DNA of 13,622 bases from positions 1-13,622 of the forward strand of contig DIXJ01000004.1 of assembly GCA_002436015.1 (NCBI GenBank), written 5' to 3'. Position numbers and translations under genes: made by a program. The first letter of the stretch is position 1, and every line of letters begins with the position of its first letter. The notes beneath the pieces are model-generated. The model was not told the DNA's origin. It ran no database searches and saw only the letters and a program-made list of their open reading frames with translations. The DNA comes from Synergistaceae bacterium UBA6083 (GTDB lineage: Bacteria; Synergistota; Synergistia; Synergistales; 79-D21). Of this stretch, positions 6,458-13,362 are shown one piece after another.

Positions 6458-7144
6458 ATGTTTGTTAAGACCAAGAAAACAAGATTGTTTGAAGATATCG
6501 TCAATCAAATTAAATCGTTGATCCTGGATAACACCCTGGCCCCAGGGGACCAGCTTCCTTCGGAAACTGAACTCGCTACGCAGTTCGGGGTTAGTCGCGT
6601 GACGATAAGAGAGGCTATACGGATTCTTGAGATATCGGGAATGCTGGAGACCTATCGTGGAAAAGGAACGATTGTCACTGCAGTCACGTCGAAGGCCGCG
6701 AAAAAGCGCTTTTCTCTTTTTTCGCTTTGCCTGACAAAAGATCTGTCGAATTTGCTCGAAGTCCGTGAAATTATTGAACCCGAAGTTGCGGCGCATGCCG
6801 CTATGGATGCTAGCAAACAAGAGATCGGTCGTATGGAAGCAGCACTTGCAAAAATGATTCGCGATATCGACCAGGGAGGGCCGGGTGTGGAGGGGGCCTT
6901 GAAATTCCACCACGAAATTATCAAATCCATAAAAAACGACATACTCTCGAGCCTTATGGATTCAATCATGACGATGATTGAACGAAGCACTCATATTACG
7001 CTGAACCTTCCAAATCGCCCGAGGATATCCTACCAGGAGCATTTGGATATTTTAAATGCCATCCGGGAACATGACGAGGAAAGGGCTAGATGCAAGATGC
7101 GTGCGCACCTGCATGCCGTTAGGGATGAGCTGGAGAAAGGTTAG
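6458..7144 (+). CDS. GntR-family regulator, FadR/FCD subfamily (regulator of the downstream cluster)
   Basis: A 228-residue regulator with an N-terminal winged helix (about 1-75): L-F-E-D-I-V-N-Q-I, the P-G-D-Q-L-P-S-E-T-E-L-A turn, G-V-S-R-V-T-I-R-E-A-I-R recognition helix and the G-K-G-T-I-V wing. The C-terminal domain is the all-helical FCD ligand domain, with L-E-V-R-E-I-I-E-P-E (about 99-108), F-H-H-E-I and later conserved His residues (Y-Q-E-H-L-D, M-R-A-H-L) that normally bind a metal and a carboxylate ligand. I chose ATG 6458 with GAGG at 6444-6447; the longer in-frame version starts inside the -35 box. FadR-type operators sit in the promoters of the next gene and of the symporter, so it most likely represses, or responds to, the cluster substrate. 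The DNA is visibly AT-richer than its neighbours, which may mean a separate origin. Confidence 0.92.
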   Translation: MFVKTKKTRLFEDIVNQIKSLILDNTLAPGDQLPSETELATQFGVSRVTIREAIRILEISGMLETYRGKGTIVTAVTSKAAKKRFSLFSLCLTKDLSNLLEVREIIEPEVAAHAAMDASKQEIGRMEAALAKMIRDIDQGGPGVEGALKFHHEIIKSIKNDILSSLMDSIMTMIERSTHITLNLPNRPRISYQEHLDILNAIREHDEERARCKMRAHLHAVRDELEKG

Positions 7145-7163
7145 CGAATTTTTTTTTGCATAA

Positions 7164-7176
7164 CTTGTATGACAAG
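7164..7176 (+). promoter_or_regulatory. GntR/FadR-type operator, lyase promoter
   Basis: CTTGTATGACAAG is an inverted repeat (CTTGT-ATG-ACAAG). Its core TTGTATGACAA matches the FadR-subfamily consensus TNGTNNNACNA exactly. It overlaps the probable -35 box of the lyase promoter, consistent with repression. The same 12 bases recur in reverse at the symporter promoter. Confidence 0.72.
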
Positions 7177-7198
7177 CAGTCAGGATGTGTGCTAAAAT
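7169..7198 (+). promoter_or_regulatory. Probable promoter of the lyase gene
   Basis: ATGACA (7169-7174, five of six to TTGACA) is followed after 18 bp by an extended -10, TG-C-TAAAAT (7190-7198, hexamer five of six). The start codon lies 64 bp further on. The -35 is inside the GntR-type operator. Confidence 0.5.
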
Positions 7199-7262
7199 GT
7201 TTTTTGTTTATTCGATCTGCAGAATTGAAAAACAGGACAGATTCGGGAAGGAAGGTGAGAAG

Positions 7263-8636
7263 ATGGGATCCCATGTAATCGACAGTCTTCTTTTTCAGGA
7301 TCAGTTCAGTACGAAGCGCATGAGAGAAATTTTTAGCGACGAGAACATGGTCCAGAAATGGCTCGACGTGGAGGCCGCGCTTGCGGAAGTGCAGGCGGAG
7401 ATGGGAATTATCCCGGAGAAAGCCGCCAAGGAGATATCAAGAAAAGCAAGAACGGATCTAATGGATTTTGTGGAGATGAAAAGACAGGTCGACATCACCG
7501 GCCACCCGATCGTCCCGTTGCTGAGATGCCTTAAGAATGTCTGTGACGACAATGCTGCCGAATACTCCCATTGGGGGGCGACGACGCAGGACATAATGGA
7601 TACGGGCATGATCCTGCAGGTGCGTGAGGCCTACGGGGAGATTCTCCAAAAATCAAAAGCCTTGCACGTCAAGCTCTGTGATATGGCAATAAAATACAGG
7701 GATTTGGTGATGGTAGGGAGGACTCACGGGCAACATGCTTTGCCGATTACGCTGGGATACAAGGTTGCGGTCTGGGCGGCGGAACTGTTGCGCGATATCG
7801 AACGCCTGGAACAGTGCAGCCAGCGCCTGTTCATGGGGCAGTTCTCCGGTGCCGTTGGCACGATAGCCTCTCTTGGATCCGAAGGACTTGAGGTGCAGAG
7901 GCGCCTTATGGATCGGCTGAAGCTGGCAATGCCGCCGATTTCGTGGCACTCGTCACGCGACACGATTGCCGAGTTCATTTGCGTGCTTGGAATATTGACG
8001 TCCACCCTGGGAAAAATGGCGAACGAAGTGGCCACCCTCCAGAAAACGGAATGCGGCGAACTTGAAGAACCCTTTGCGATGGGCAAGGTCGGCAGCAGCA
8101 CGATGCCTCATAAGAGAAACCCCATGTACTCCGAAGGCGTGGTAAGCCTTTCCAAAAATATCCGCTCAACAGTCCCGCTTGCGATCGAGTGCATGGTTGG
8201 GGAGCACGAAAGGGATATGCGTCCGTGGCAGGCCGAGTGGGAGTTCATCGGACGTGTTTGCTGCATGACCGATGCTGCGCTGAAAGAATCGCTGCATATT
8301 TTCACCGATCTTATCGTCCGCCCAGAGCACATTGAGGAGAATCTCCACAAACTCCAGGGGCTAATGTTGTCAGAAGCGGTCATGATGAAGATCGGCAAGC
8401 GCATCGGACGCCAGGAAGCGCACGAGATCGTCTACGAAGCCGCGATGGAAGCCTTCGAGAAAAGCCTTCCCTTCAAGGAGGTTCTTCTTAAGGATGAGCG
8501 GGTTCTTCGAAATTTTGAGGTCGCGGAGATCGATTCGATTCTCGATCCGCATAAGTACACCGGCCTCGCCGGGGAGTTCGTCGACCGCGTTACCGGAGAG
8601 AGGGAAATTCCCAGAGTTACTCCTTTGGAGAAATGA
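7263..8636 (+). CDS. Fumarase/aspartase superfamily lyase (adenylosuccinate lyase/carboxymuconate cycloisomerase-like)
   Basis: A 457-residue enzyme of the homotetrameric fumarate-lyase superfamily, which performs anti beta-elimination and usually releases fumarate. All three conserved regions are visible: H-W-G-A-T-T-Q-D-I-M-D-T-G (103-115), G-R-T-H-G-Q-H-A-L-P (152-161), and the signature loop G-S-S-T-M-P-H-K-R-N-P (277-287), whose Ser is the catalytic base in the family. The overall pattern is closest to the PurB/CMLE branch, but purine context is absent and it sits in a catabolic cluster, so housekeeping PurB is unlikely. ATG 7263 is preceded by GAAGGTGA; a longer in-frame reading from 7185 begins in promoter DNA and is rejected. 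A GntR-type operator controls the promoter. Likely role: cleaving a substituted succinate or aspartate imported by the adjacent symporter (inference). Cytoplasmic. Confidence 0.9.
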   Translation: MGSHVIDSLLFQDQFSTKRMREIFSDENMVQKWLDVEAALAEVQAEMGIIPEKAAKEISRKARTDLMDFVEMKRQVDITGHPIVPLLRCLKNVCDDNAAEYSHWGATTQDIMDTGMILQVREAYGEILQKSKALHVKLCDMAIKYRDLVMVGRTHGQHALPITLGYKVAVWAAELLRDIERLEQCSQRLFMGQFSGAVGTIASLGSEGLEVQRRLMDRLKLAMPPISWHSSRDTIAEFICVLGILTSTLGKMANEVATLQKTECGELEEPFAMGKVGSSTMPHKRNPMYSEGVVSLSKNIRSTVPLAIECMVGEHERDMRPWQAEWEFIGRVCCMTDAALKESLHIFTDLIVRPEHIEENLHKLQGLMLSEAVMMKIGKRIGRQEAHEIVYEAAMEAFEKSLPFKEVLLKDERVLRNFEVAEIDSILDPHKYTGLAGEFVDRVTGEREIPRVTPLEK

Positions 8637-8669
8637 AGAGCAAAAGGGTAGTCGCTCTAAATCTTCTCA

Positions 8670-8682
8670 GTATATTATATAC
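8670..8682. repeat. AT-rich palindrome upstream of the symporter promoter
   Basis: GTATATTATATAC is a perfect palindrome about one turn and a half upstream of the -35 box. It may act as an UP-like element or as a binding site; nothing in the sequence settles this. Confidence 0.35.
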
Positions 8683-8696
8683 AGGTTGGTTGCAAA

Positions 8697-8725
8697 TTGA
8701 CAGTTTTTTCTGTTTTGTACAAAAT
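8697..8725 (+). promoter_or_regulatory. Probable promoter of the small peptide/symporter genes
   Basis: A perfect -35, TTGACA (8697-8702), is followed after 17 bp by CAAAAT (8720-8725, four of six). Predicted transcription start is near 8732, inside the GntR-type operator. It lies 52 bp before the small ORF, so the symporter can be transcribed independently of the lyase. Confidence 0.55.
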
Positions 8726-8727
8726 AG
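8710..8727. repeat. 18-bp near-perfect palindrome over the -10 region
   Basis: CTGTTTTGTACAAAATAG has a perfect 12-bp core (TTTTGTACAAAA, 8713-8724) and one mismatched pair in the arms. It overlaps the -10 box and abuts the GntR-type operator. It could be a second operator for another regulator. Confidence 0.45.
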
Positions 8728-8739
8728 TTGTCATACAAG
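8728..8739 (-). promoter_or_regulatory. GntR/FadR-type operator, symporter promoter
   Basis: TTGTCATACAAG reads CTTGTATGACAA on the minus strand, identical over 12 bases to the operator before the lyase. The core TTGTCATACAA fits TNGTNNNACNA exactly. It covers the predicted transcription start, a typical repressor position. Confidence 0.72.
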
Positions 8740-8776
8740 TAGGCAACCATCTTGCTAGACCGGAGGAGGGCTTGAA

Positions 8777-8860
8777 ATGCTAACAGTATGGGCTGTCGGT
8801 TCGGTAGTCAGTTGGATCTTGCTTTACGTAGTCCTGAAGACGATTTTCAAGAACGATTAG
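8777..8860 (+). CDS. 27-residue membrane peptide, probable symporter small accessory protein
   Basis: ATG 8777 to TAG 8858-8860 encodes 27 residues. A very strong RBS, GGAGGAGGG (8762-8770), lies six bases before the ATG. Residues 2-20 form one hydrophobic helix (V-W-A-V-G-S-V-V-S-W-I-L-L-Y-V-V-L) and the tail is K-T-I-F-K-N-D, so an N-out/C-in single-pass topology fits the positive-inside rule. It is the first reading frame after the operator-controlled promoter and ends 42 bp before the SSS symporter. Very short membrane proteins of this kind are known directly upstream of some sodium:solute symporters, where they are taken to be accessory subunits; the assignment rests on size, hydrophobicity and position, not on sequence identity I could check. 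A leader-peptide role in regulating the symporter is the alternative. Confidence 0.7.
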   Translation: MLTVWAVGSVVSWILLYVVLKTIFKND

Positions 8861-8902
8861 CACTTGTCCTTACGCCTATTTGGGAGAAAAGGGGTGGAGT
8901 GT

Positions 8903-10390
8903 ATGAATTATGGGCTGATTTACTTCGTCATTTATCTTTTTATCGTTGCCTGGCTTTCCTGGTACGGGATGAAGAAAACCAAGGACTTGCGGTCCTTCGC
9001 GATCGGTTCCGGGGATGTGGGAGCGATCACCACGGCGTTGACCTTTGCAGCGACGTTTGTCAGTGCAGGCACCTTTTTGGGGTTGACCGGGCAGGCATAC
9101 GCCATCGGGATGAGCGTCATCTGGTTCCCCATGGGGCAATGGCTGCCGGCGATGCTCGGATTGGCACTGATGGCAGCAGGATACCGTCTTGTTAGCGATA
9201 AAATGAAATCCCTTACCCTCGGTGACTGGCTTGGAGATCGCTATAACAGCCATTTCCTGAGGGTGTTCGTCGCGCTGGTGACACTATTGAACATTATGTA
9301 CGTCGGGGCCCAGTTTGTCGGTGTCGGAATCATCATGGAACAAATCATGGGGGTTCCCTACAATGTAGGTGTCGTAATCGGCATTGGCATTGTTGTCGCG
9401 TATATTTTTATCGGTGGGACTTACGCCCATGTCTACACCAACGTTTTCCAGGGGGCAATGATGGCGGTCGTTGCGGTGGCGGTTGTCGTGTTAGGCGCCA
9501 CGAAGTTCCCCGATATCTTGCATTCCCTGCCGGCAGCACTTGCGGCGCAGGATCCGAAACTTGTCGGGTACCTGAACCCCTCTTTTCCCGCATACGCCAC
9601 ACCGGTTGCTATCATCGGGATTTTTGTCGCCCACCTCTTTTGGGGGATCAACCCTCACCTCATCAATAAGGTGCAGTACCTGAAGGGCAAGGGCGAAATA
9701 AGGAAATTTATCCTTTGGACAGGTTTCTTCATGTTCATCATGGGGATAGTCACATTTGGTGGGCTGTATGCGAGGGTGCTGGTCCCAGGGCTTCCCAAGC
9801 CCGACGCCGCGATTCCGGCACTTATCGGGATGCTTTTCCCGAAGGCGATCGGAGGGCTTTTCCTCGTTACGCTTATAGCTGCCACAATGTCAACCACGGA
9901 TGGGCTGATGGTTTACCTGGCGACGGTTTTCGGAAATACCCTTTACAAGGAAACCTGGATAAAATACAGGGAATTCAAGGGACACGTGGTGGACAAGCAG
10001 CATGTCGAGAAGGTCGCTTATGAAATTTCCAAGTGGGGAACAATCGTAATCGGCATCCTGGCTCTTCCTGTCGCCTGGTCCCAGCCAAAATTCCTGATCA
10101 CCCTCCTCTGGGTAGGGAGCTGTGGAGTGCTATCTACGGTTGCGGGGCCCATCCTGGTGGGAGTCTGGTCGAAAAAGGCTCACAAGAAAGCGGCTTGGGT
10201 TGCTGCGGTCGGGGGCCTTGTGGGATACCTCTATCTCTACATGGGAGGCATTACCAAGAGCGTTTATCTCGCCGGGGCCCAGGGGTGCACGATCAGTGTC
10301 GTCCTGATGCTCATCGCAACATATATGCTGAAGCCATATCCTGATGAAGATTATTCGGGGTATTTCCCTGAAAAGGTGAAACAGGCATAA
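8903..10390 (+). CDS. Sodium:solute symporter (SSS family)
   Basis: A 495-residue, strongly hydrophobic protein of normal SSS length, with about 13 predicted membrane helices. The TM1-like segment A-A-T-F-V-S-A-G-T-F-L-G (49-60) and the TM8-like A-A-T-M-S-T-T-D-G (326-334) carry the residues that form the Na2 sodium site in PutP and vSGLT, so coupling to Na+ is expected. S-L-T-L-G-D-W-L-G-D-R-Y (103-114) is also a family hallmark. ATG 8903 follows GGGGTGGAG; a TTG at 8864 in frame has no better RBS and is rejected. It is preceded by the 27-residue membrane peptide and 23 bp separate its stop from the alcohol dehydrogenase. A GntR-type operator sits in the upstream promoter. The substrate is unknown; context suggests an organic acid or amino-acid derivative processed by the lyase. 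Confidence 0.92.
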   Translation: MNYGLIYFVIYLFIVAWLSWYGMKKTKDLRSFAIGSGDVGAITTALTFAATFVSAGTFLGLTGQAYAIGMSVIWFPMGQWLPAMLGLALMAAGYRLVSDKMKSLTLGDWLGDRYNSHFLRVFVALVTLLNIMYVGAQFVGVGIIMEQIMGVPYNVGVVIGIGIVVAYIFIGGTYAHVYTNVFQGAMMAVVAVAVVVLGATKFPDILHSLPAALAAQDPKLVGYLNPSFPAYATPVAIIGIFVAHLFWGINPHLINKVQYLKGKGEIRKFILWTGFFMFIMGIVTFGGLYARVLVPGLPKPDAAIPALIGMLFPKAIGGLFLVTLIAATMSTTDGLMVYLATVFGNTLYKETWIKYREFKGHVVDKQHVEKVAYEISKWGTIVIGILALPVAWSQPKFLITLLWVGSCGVLSTVAGPILVGVWSKKAHKKAAWVAAVGGLVGYLYLYMGGITKSVYLAGAQGCTISVVLMLIATYMLKPYPDEDYSGYFPEKVKQA

Positions 10391-10413
10391 AATTTAAGGA
10401 GGGATTCTGAAAA

Positions 10414-11571
10414 ATGAAAACGTTCAAATTCTTTACTTCTCAGTCGATTGTCTTTGGTTGTGGTGCCCTTGATCGCCTCGGGGATGAGATCCTTGGGTTT
10501 AACTCCAAGAAGGTATTCCTGGTGGCGGATCCGGTCCTTGAGAAACTTGGTATCGTTGATCGCGTCAAGGGAGCGATTGAGAAAAGCCAGATTGAGGTTG
10601 TGCTGTTTACGAAGGTCGAACCGAACCCTACGATCGAACTCGGTGAAGAGGCTGCGGAAATCGTCAGGAGCCAGAAGGACATTGGCACAGTGATTGGTCT
10701 CGGTGGCGGGAGTTCGATGGATGTGGCCAAGATCAGCGCGATGCTTGCCAATAATCCGGGTTCGGTGAGGGATTACATCGGCGTGGAAAAGGTCAAGCAG
10801 TTCGGTTTGCCGACGATCATGATTCCTACCACGGCTGGCACGGGAAGCGAGGTTTCAAATGCCTCGATCCTTGCGGACAAGCAAAAGCATTTGAAGCTCG
10901 GGACGATGAGTCGTTTCCTCACTCCATCCCTTGCGCTGGTTGACCCTTGCCTGCTTACGTCGCTTCCGCCTTCCGTGACGGCCTCGACAGCCATGGATGC
11001 CCTTACGCACGCGGTTGAAGCCTACACCGCCAACAAGGCCTATCCCATGACGGACCTGTTCGCCTTGAAGTCGGTCGAACTGATCGGCAAGTATTTGAGG
11101 CAGGCCTATTCAAACGGGGAGAACCTCGAGGCTCGTTACAATATCTCCCTTGCCGCGCTTTATGCGGGAATCGCGATTGCAACCGCGAGCGTGGGCGCGG
11201 CCCATGCGCTTGCCTATCCCGTGGAAGGAGAATACAACCTGGCTCATGGCGTCGCCAACGGCCTGATGCTTCCCTATGTTGCCGAATTCAACATGTTGAG
11301 CAATCTGGGTAAGTACGGCGAGATCGCGAAGGCGATGGGAGAGCGCGTCGAGGGGCTTTCCGAAAGGGATGCAGCCCTGAAAGGGGTTGAAGCGATCAAG
11401 CAACTCTGTGTCGACCTGTCTATTCCCCTGCACCTTCGGGATTTCGGCATCAAGGAGGACGTCCTGGATCACCTCTCGGAACAGGCTTTCGGGATTAAAA
11501 GGATTATCGACAACAACCCGCGAAAGCTCACGCTGGCAGATATCAAGAAGATCTACACGATGGCGCTTTAA
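10414..11571 (+). CDS. Iron-containing alcohol dehydrogenase
   Basis: A 385-residue group III (iron-type) alcohol dehydrogenase of standard length. The NAD(P)-binding motif is G-L-G-G-G-S-S-M-D (95-103), with P-T-T-A-G-T-G-S-E (138-146) next. The four metal ligands of the family are all present: Asp195 and His199 (M-D-A-L-T-H-A-V-E), His264 (A-A-H-A-L-A-Y-P) and His278 (L-A-H-G-V-A-N-G), aligning with FucO Asp196, His200, His263 and His277. It interconverts an alcohol or hydroxy acid and the aldehyde/semialdehyde. AAGGAGGG (10396-10403) lies ten bases before the ATG. It sits 23 bp after the symporter and just before an aldehyde oxidoreductase, so the two may act in sequence on the same aldehyde. 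A terminator-like hairpin follows the stop. The exact substrate is not readable. Confidence 0.93.
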   Translation: MKTFKFFTSQSIVFGCGALDRLGDEILGFNSKKVFLVADPVLEKLGIVDRVKGAIEKSQIEVVLFTKVEPNPTIELGEEAAEIVRSQKDIGTVIGLGGGSSMDVAKISAMLANNPGSVRDYIGVEKVKQFGLPTIMIPTTAGTGSEVSNASILADKQKHLKLGTMSRFLTPSLALVDPCLLTSLPPSVTASTAMDALTHAVEAYTANKAYPMTDLFALKSVELIGKYLRQAYSNGENLEARYNISLAALYAGIAIATASVGAAHALAYPVEGEYNLAHGVANGLMLPYVAEFNMLSNLGKYGEIAKAMGERVEGLSERDAALKGVEAIKQLCVDLSIPLHLRDFGIKEDVLDHLSEQAFGIKRIIDNNPRKLTLADIKKIYTMAL

Positions 11572-11582
11572 CGGATCTCACG

Positions 11583-11611
11583 TGGGGGCGGGAAACCGCC
11601 CCCATCTTTTT
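11583..11611 (+). terminator. Intrinsic terminator (possibly partial) between the alcohol dehydrogenase and AOR genes
   Basis: TGGGGGCGG (11583-11591) pairs perfectly with CCGCCCCCA (11596-11604) around a GAAA loop, followed by TCTTTTT (11605-11611). Only 26 bp remain to the next start codon, too few for a promoter. AOR expression therefore depends on read-through, or on a promoter inside the previous gene. Confidence 0.8.
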
Positions 11612-11637
11612 AATGGCAGAAAAGGGGAAATCCTACG

Positions 11638-13335
11638 ATGAAAATTTTGCGGGTGGATCTTGCAACCAGGCAGGCCAGGAAAGAGGAGGTCCCGCCGTAT
11701 TACCAGGATCTCGGCGGGCGGGCGTTGATTGCCGAAATTCTCTCACGAGAAGTAAACCCGAGATGTGATGCCCTTGGTTTGGAAAATCTCCTGATCTTTG
11801 CCCCTGGACTCTTGGCGGGGACAAGCATACCCTGTTCCGGTCGCATCAGCATCGGCGGGAAAAGTCCCTTGACCGGCGGCGTTAAAGAGGCTAATTCCGG
11901 TGGCAATATTGCTCATTACCTCGCTCGTATGGGAGTCAAGGCGCTTATTATCGAAAAAAAGCCTTCCGACGGACGGAAATATATCCTGCATGTCGAGGAA
12001 ACGGAAGTGAATTTTATCCCGGCGGAGGACTATCTCAACAAGGGTGTTTTTGAAACGGCAGAACTCCTGAAAGAAAAGTTCGGCAAGAATATCCAGGCTT
12101 CAATTATCGGTCCGGCCGGTGAGAAGATGCAGCTTGCGGCTGGAATCGCCAATTTTGACAACGAGGGCAGGCCAAGCCGCTATTCGGCACGAGGCGGACT
12201 TGGAGCGCTAATGGGGTCGAAAGGCATAAAGGCGGTTGTTTTCGAGGCTCCAAAATCGAAAAGTGTCCAGCCGCTTCGCCAGGAAAAGTACAAGGAAACC
12301 CTCAAGAAGTATGTCGAACTTATCATGACAAGCCCTGCAACCGGTCAAGCCTATCCCAAATACGGGACTGCAGCTGCCGTGGATATCGTCAACACGTTGC
12401 AAGGGCTTCCGACCAGGAATTTTAGCGAAGGGGAATTCGAAGGGGCGTCGAAAATAAACGCCAGTGCCCTGTATGACCTGATCGTATCAAGAGGTGGGGA
12501 GGGCTCTACGACTCACAACTGCATGAGCGGATGCATCATCAAGTGCTCGAATATCGTCCCAGGGCAGGATGGGAAGGAAATCGTGTCCCCCCTGGAGTAC
12601 GAGACGATAGGCCTTCTTGGCTCCAACCTGGCAATTGACAGCCTGGATGACATCGCCAGGATGAATTGGCTATGTAACGACTTGGGCCTGGACACGCTTG
12701 AGGTGGGGGCTTCGATCGGGATTCTCATGGAACAGGGAGTACTCCCATTCGGTGATGCGAAGGGTGCTATTCGTATCATTGAGGAAGCGGGTCAGGGGAC
12801 CGTGCTGGGAAAGGTGGTTGCCAGCGGTGCGGAGATAACCGGAAAAGTGTTTGGGTCCCGCCACGTCCCGACGGTCCGTGGCCAGGCCATGCCGGCTTAT
12901 GAGCCCAGGGCGATCAAAGGGTTTGGGGTGACTTACATCACTTCCGCAATGGGTGCCGACCACACGGCAGGTCCTACTCACCGGATGAATGTGGACCATA
13001 GGCAAGGAACCGGTCAGGCAGAAGCGTCAAGAAATTCCCAGGTGGGTTGCGGAATTTGCGATTTGCTGGGGCTATGCCTTTTCGTCGCTTCCGGAATCGG
13101 TCCGAACAGGCAGGTACTGGTCGATCTTTTGAACTCCGTTGTTGATAAAGAGTACACGGTAGACGATCTTAACGGAATGGTAAAAAAGTTCTTGGCGAGG
13201 GAAAGCGACTATAACGAGTTGGCAGGTCTTCCAAGAATTGCGAGGTTGCCTGAGTACATGTATCTTGAACCTAACAAGACGACGGGGACTGTTTTTGATG
13301 TTCCCATGGAGGAATTGGAAAAGAATTTTTTGTGA
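11638..13335 (+). CDS. Aldehyde:ferredoxin oxidoreductase (tungstopterin enzyme)
   Basis: A 565-residue protein, slightly shorter than the roughly 600 residues usual for AOR. The N-terminal domain binds the bis-pterin: G-R-I-S-I-G-G-K-S-P-L-T-G-G (68-81) and K-E-A-N-S-G-G-N (83-90). The middle domain has the [4Fe-4S] motif C295-M-S-G-C299-I-I-K-C303, with the fourth ligand probably Cys480 in D-L-L-G-L-C. The L-E-Y-E-T-I-G stretch (319-325) and D-H-T (441-443) hold acidic and His residues of the active site. It oxidises aldehydes to acids with ferredoxin (or runs in reverse) in the cytoplasm, and needs tungsten or molybdenum. The first Cys spacing is Cx3C, not the Cx2C of Pyrococcus AOR, which occurs in some AOR-like branches. 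AGGGG lies ten bases before the ATG. Its partner upstream is the alcohol dehydrogenase; the next gene is a GntR regulator. Confidence 0.93.
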   Translation: MKILRVDLATRQARKEEVPPYYQDLGGRALIAEILSREVNPRCDALGLENLLIFAPGLLAGTSIPCSGRISIGGKSPLTGGVKEANSGGNIAHYLARMGVKALIIEKKPSDGRKYILHVEETEVNFIPAEDYLNKGVFETAELLKEKFGKNIQASIIGPAGEKMQLAAGIANFDNEGRPSRYSARGGLGALMGSKGIKAVVFEAPKSKSVQPLRQEKYKETLKKYVELIMTSPATGQAYPKYGTAAAVDIVNTLQGLPTRNFSEGEFEGASKINASALYDLIVSRGGEGSTTHNCMSGCIIKCSNIVPGQDGKEIVSPLEYETIGLLGSNLAIDSLDDIARMNWLCNDLGLDTLEVGASIGILMEQGVLPFGDAKGAIRIIEEAGQGTVLGKVVASGAEITGKVFGSRHVPTVRGQAMPAYEPRAIKGFGVTYITSAMGADHTAGPTHRMNVDHRQGTGQAEASRNSQVGCGICDLLGLCLFVASGIGPNRQVLVDLLNSVVDKEYTVDDLNGMVKKFLARESDYNELAGLPRIARLPEYMYLEPNKTTGTVFDVPMEELEKNFL

Positions 13336-13362
13336 TTAATCCATCGAAACCGGGTGAGATGA

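Noticed and set aside
7129..7157. Possible terminator after the first GntR gene (weak stem GCTGG/TTAGC, then nine T)
   Set aside because: The T-run is striking, but the stem is five pairs with two G-U pairs; not enough to call.
8637..8658. Possible terminator after the lyase (AGAGC/GCTCT)
   Set aside because: Five-bp stem, 12-nt loop and no T-tract.
8788..9195. 135-codon reading frame overlapping the symporter start
   Set aside because: It is out of frame with both the 27-residue peptide and the symporter, has no RBS and no recognisable domain.
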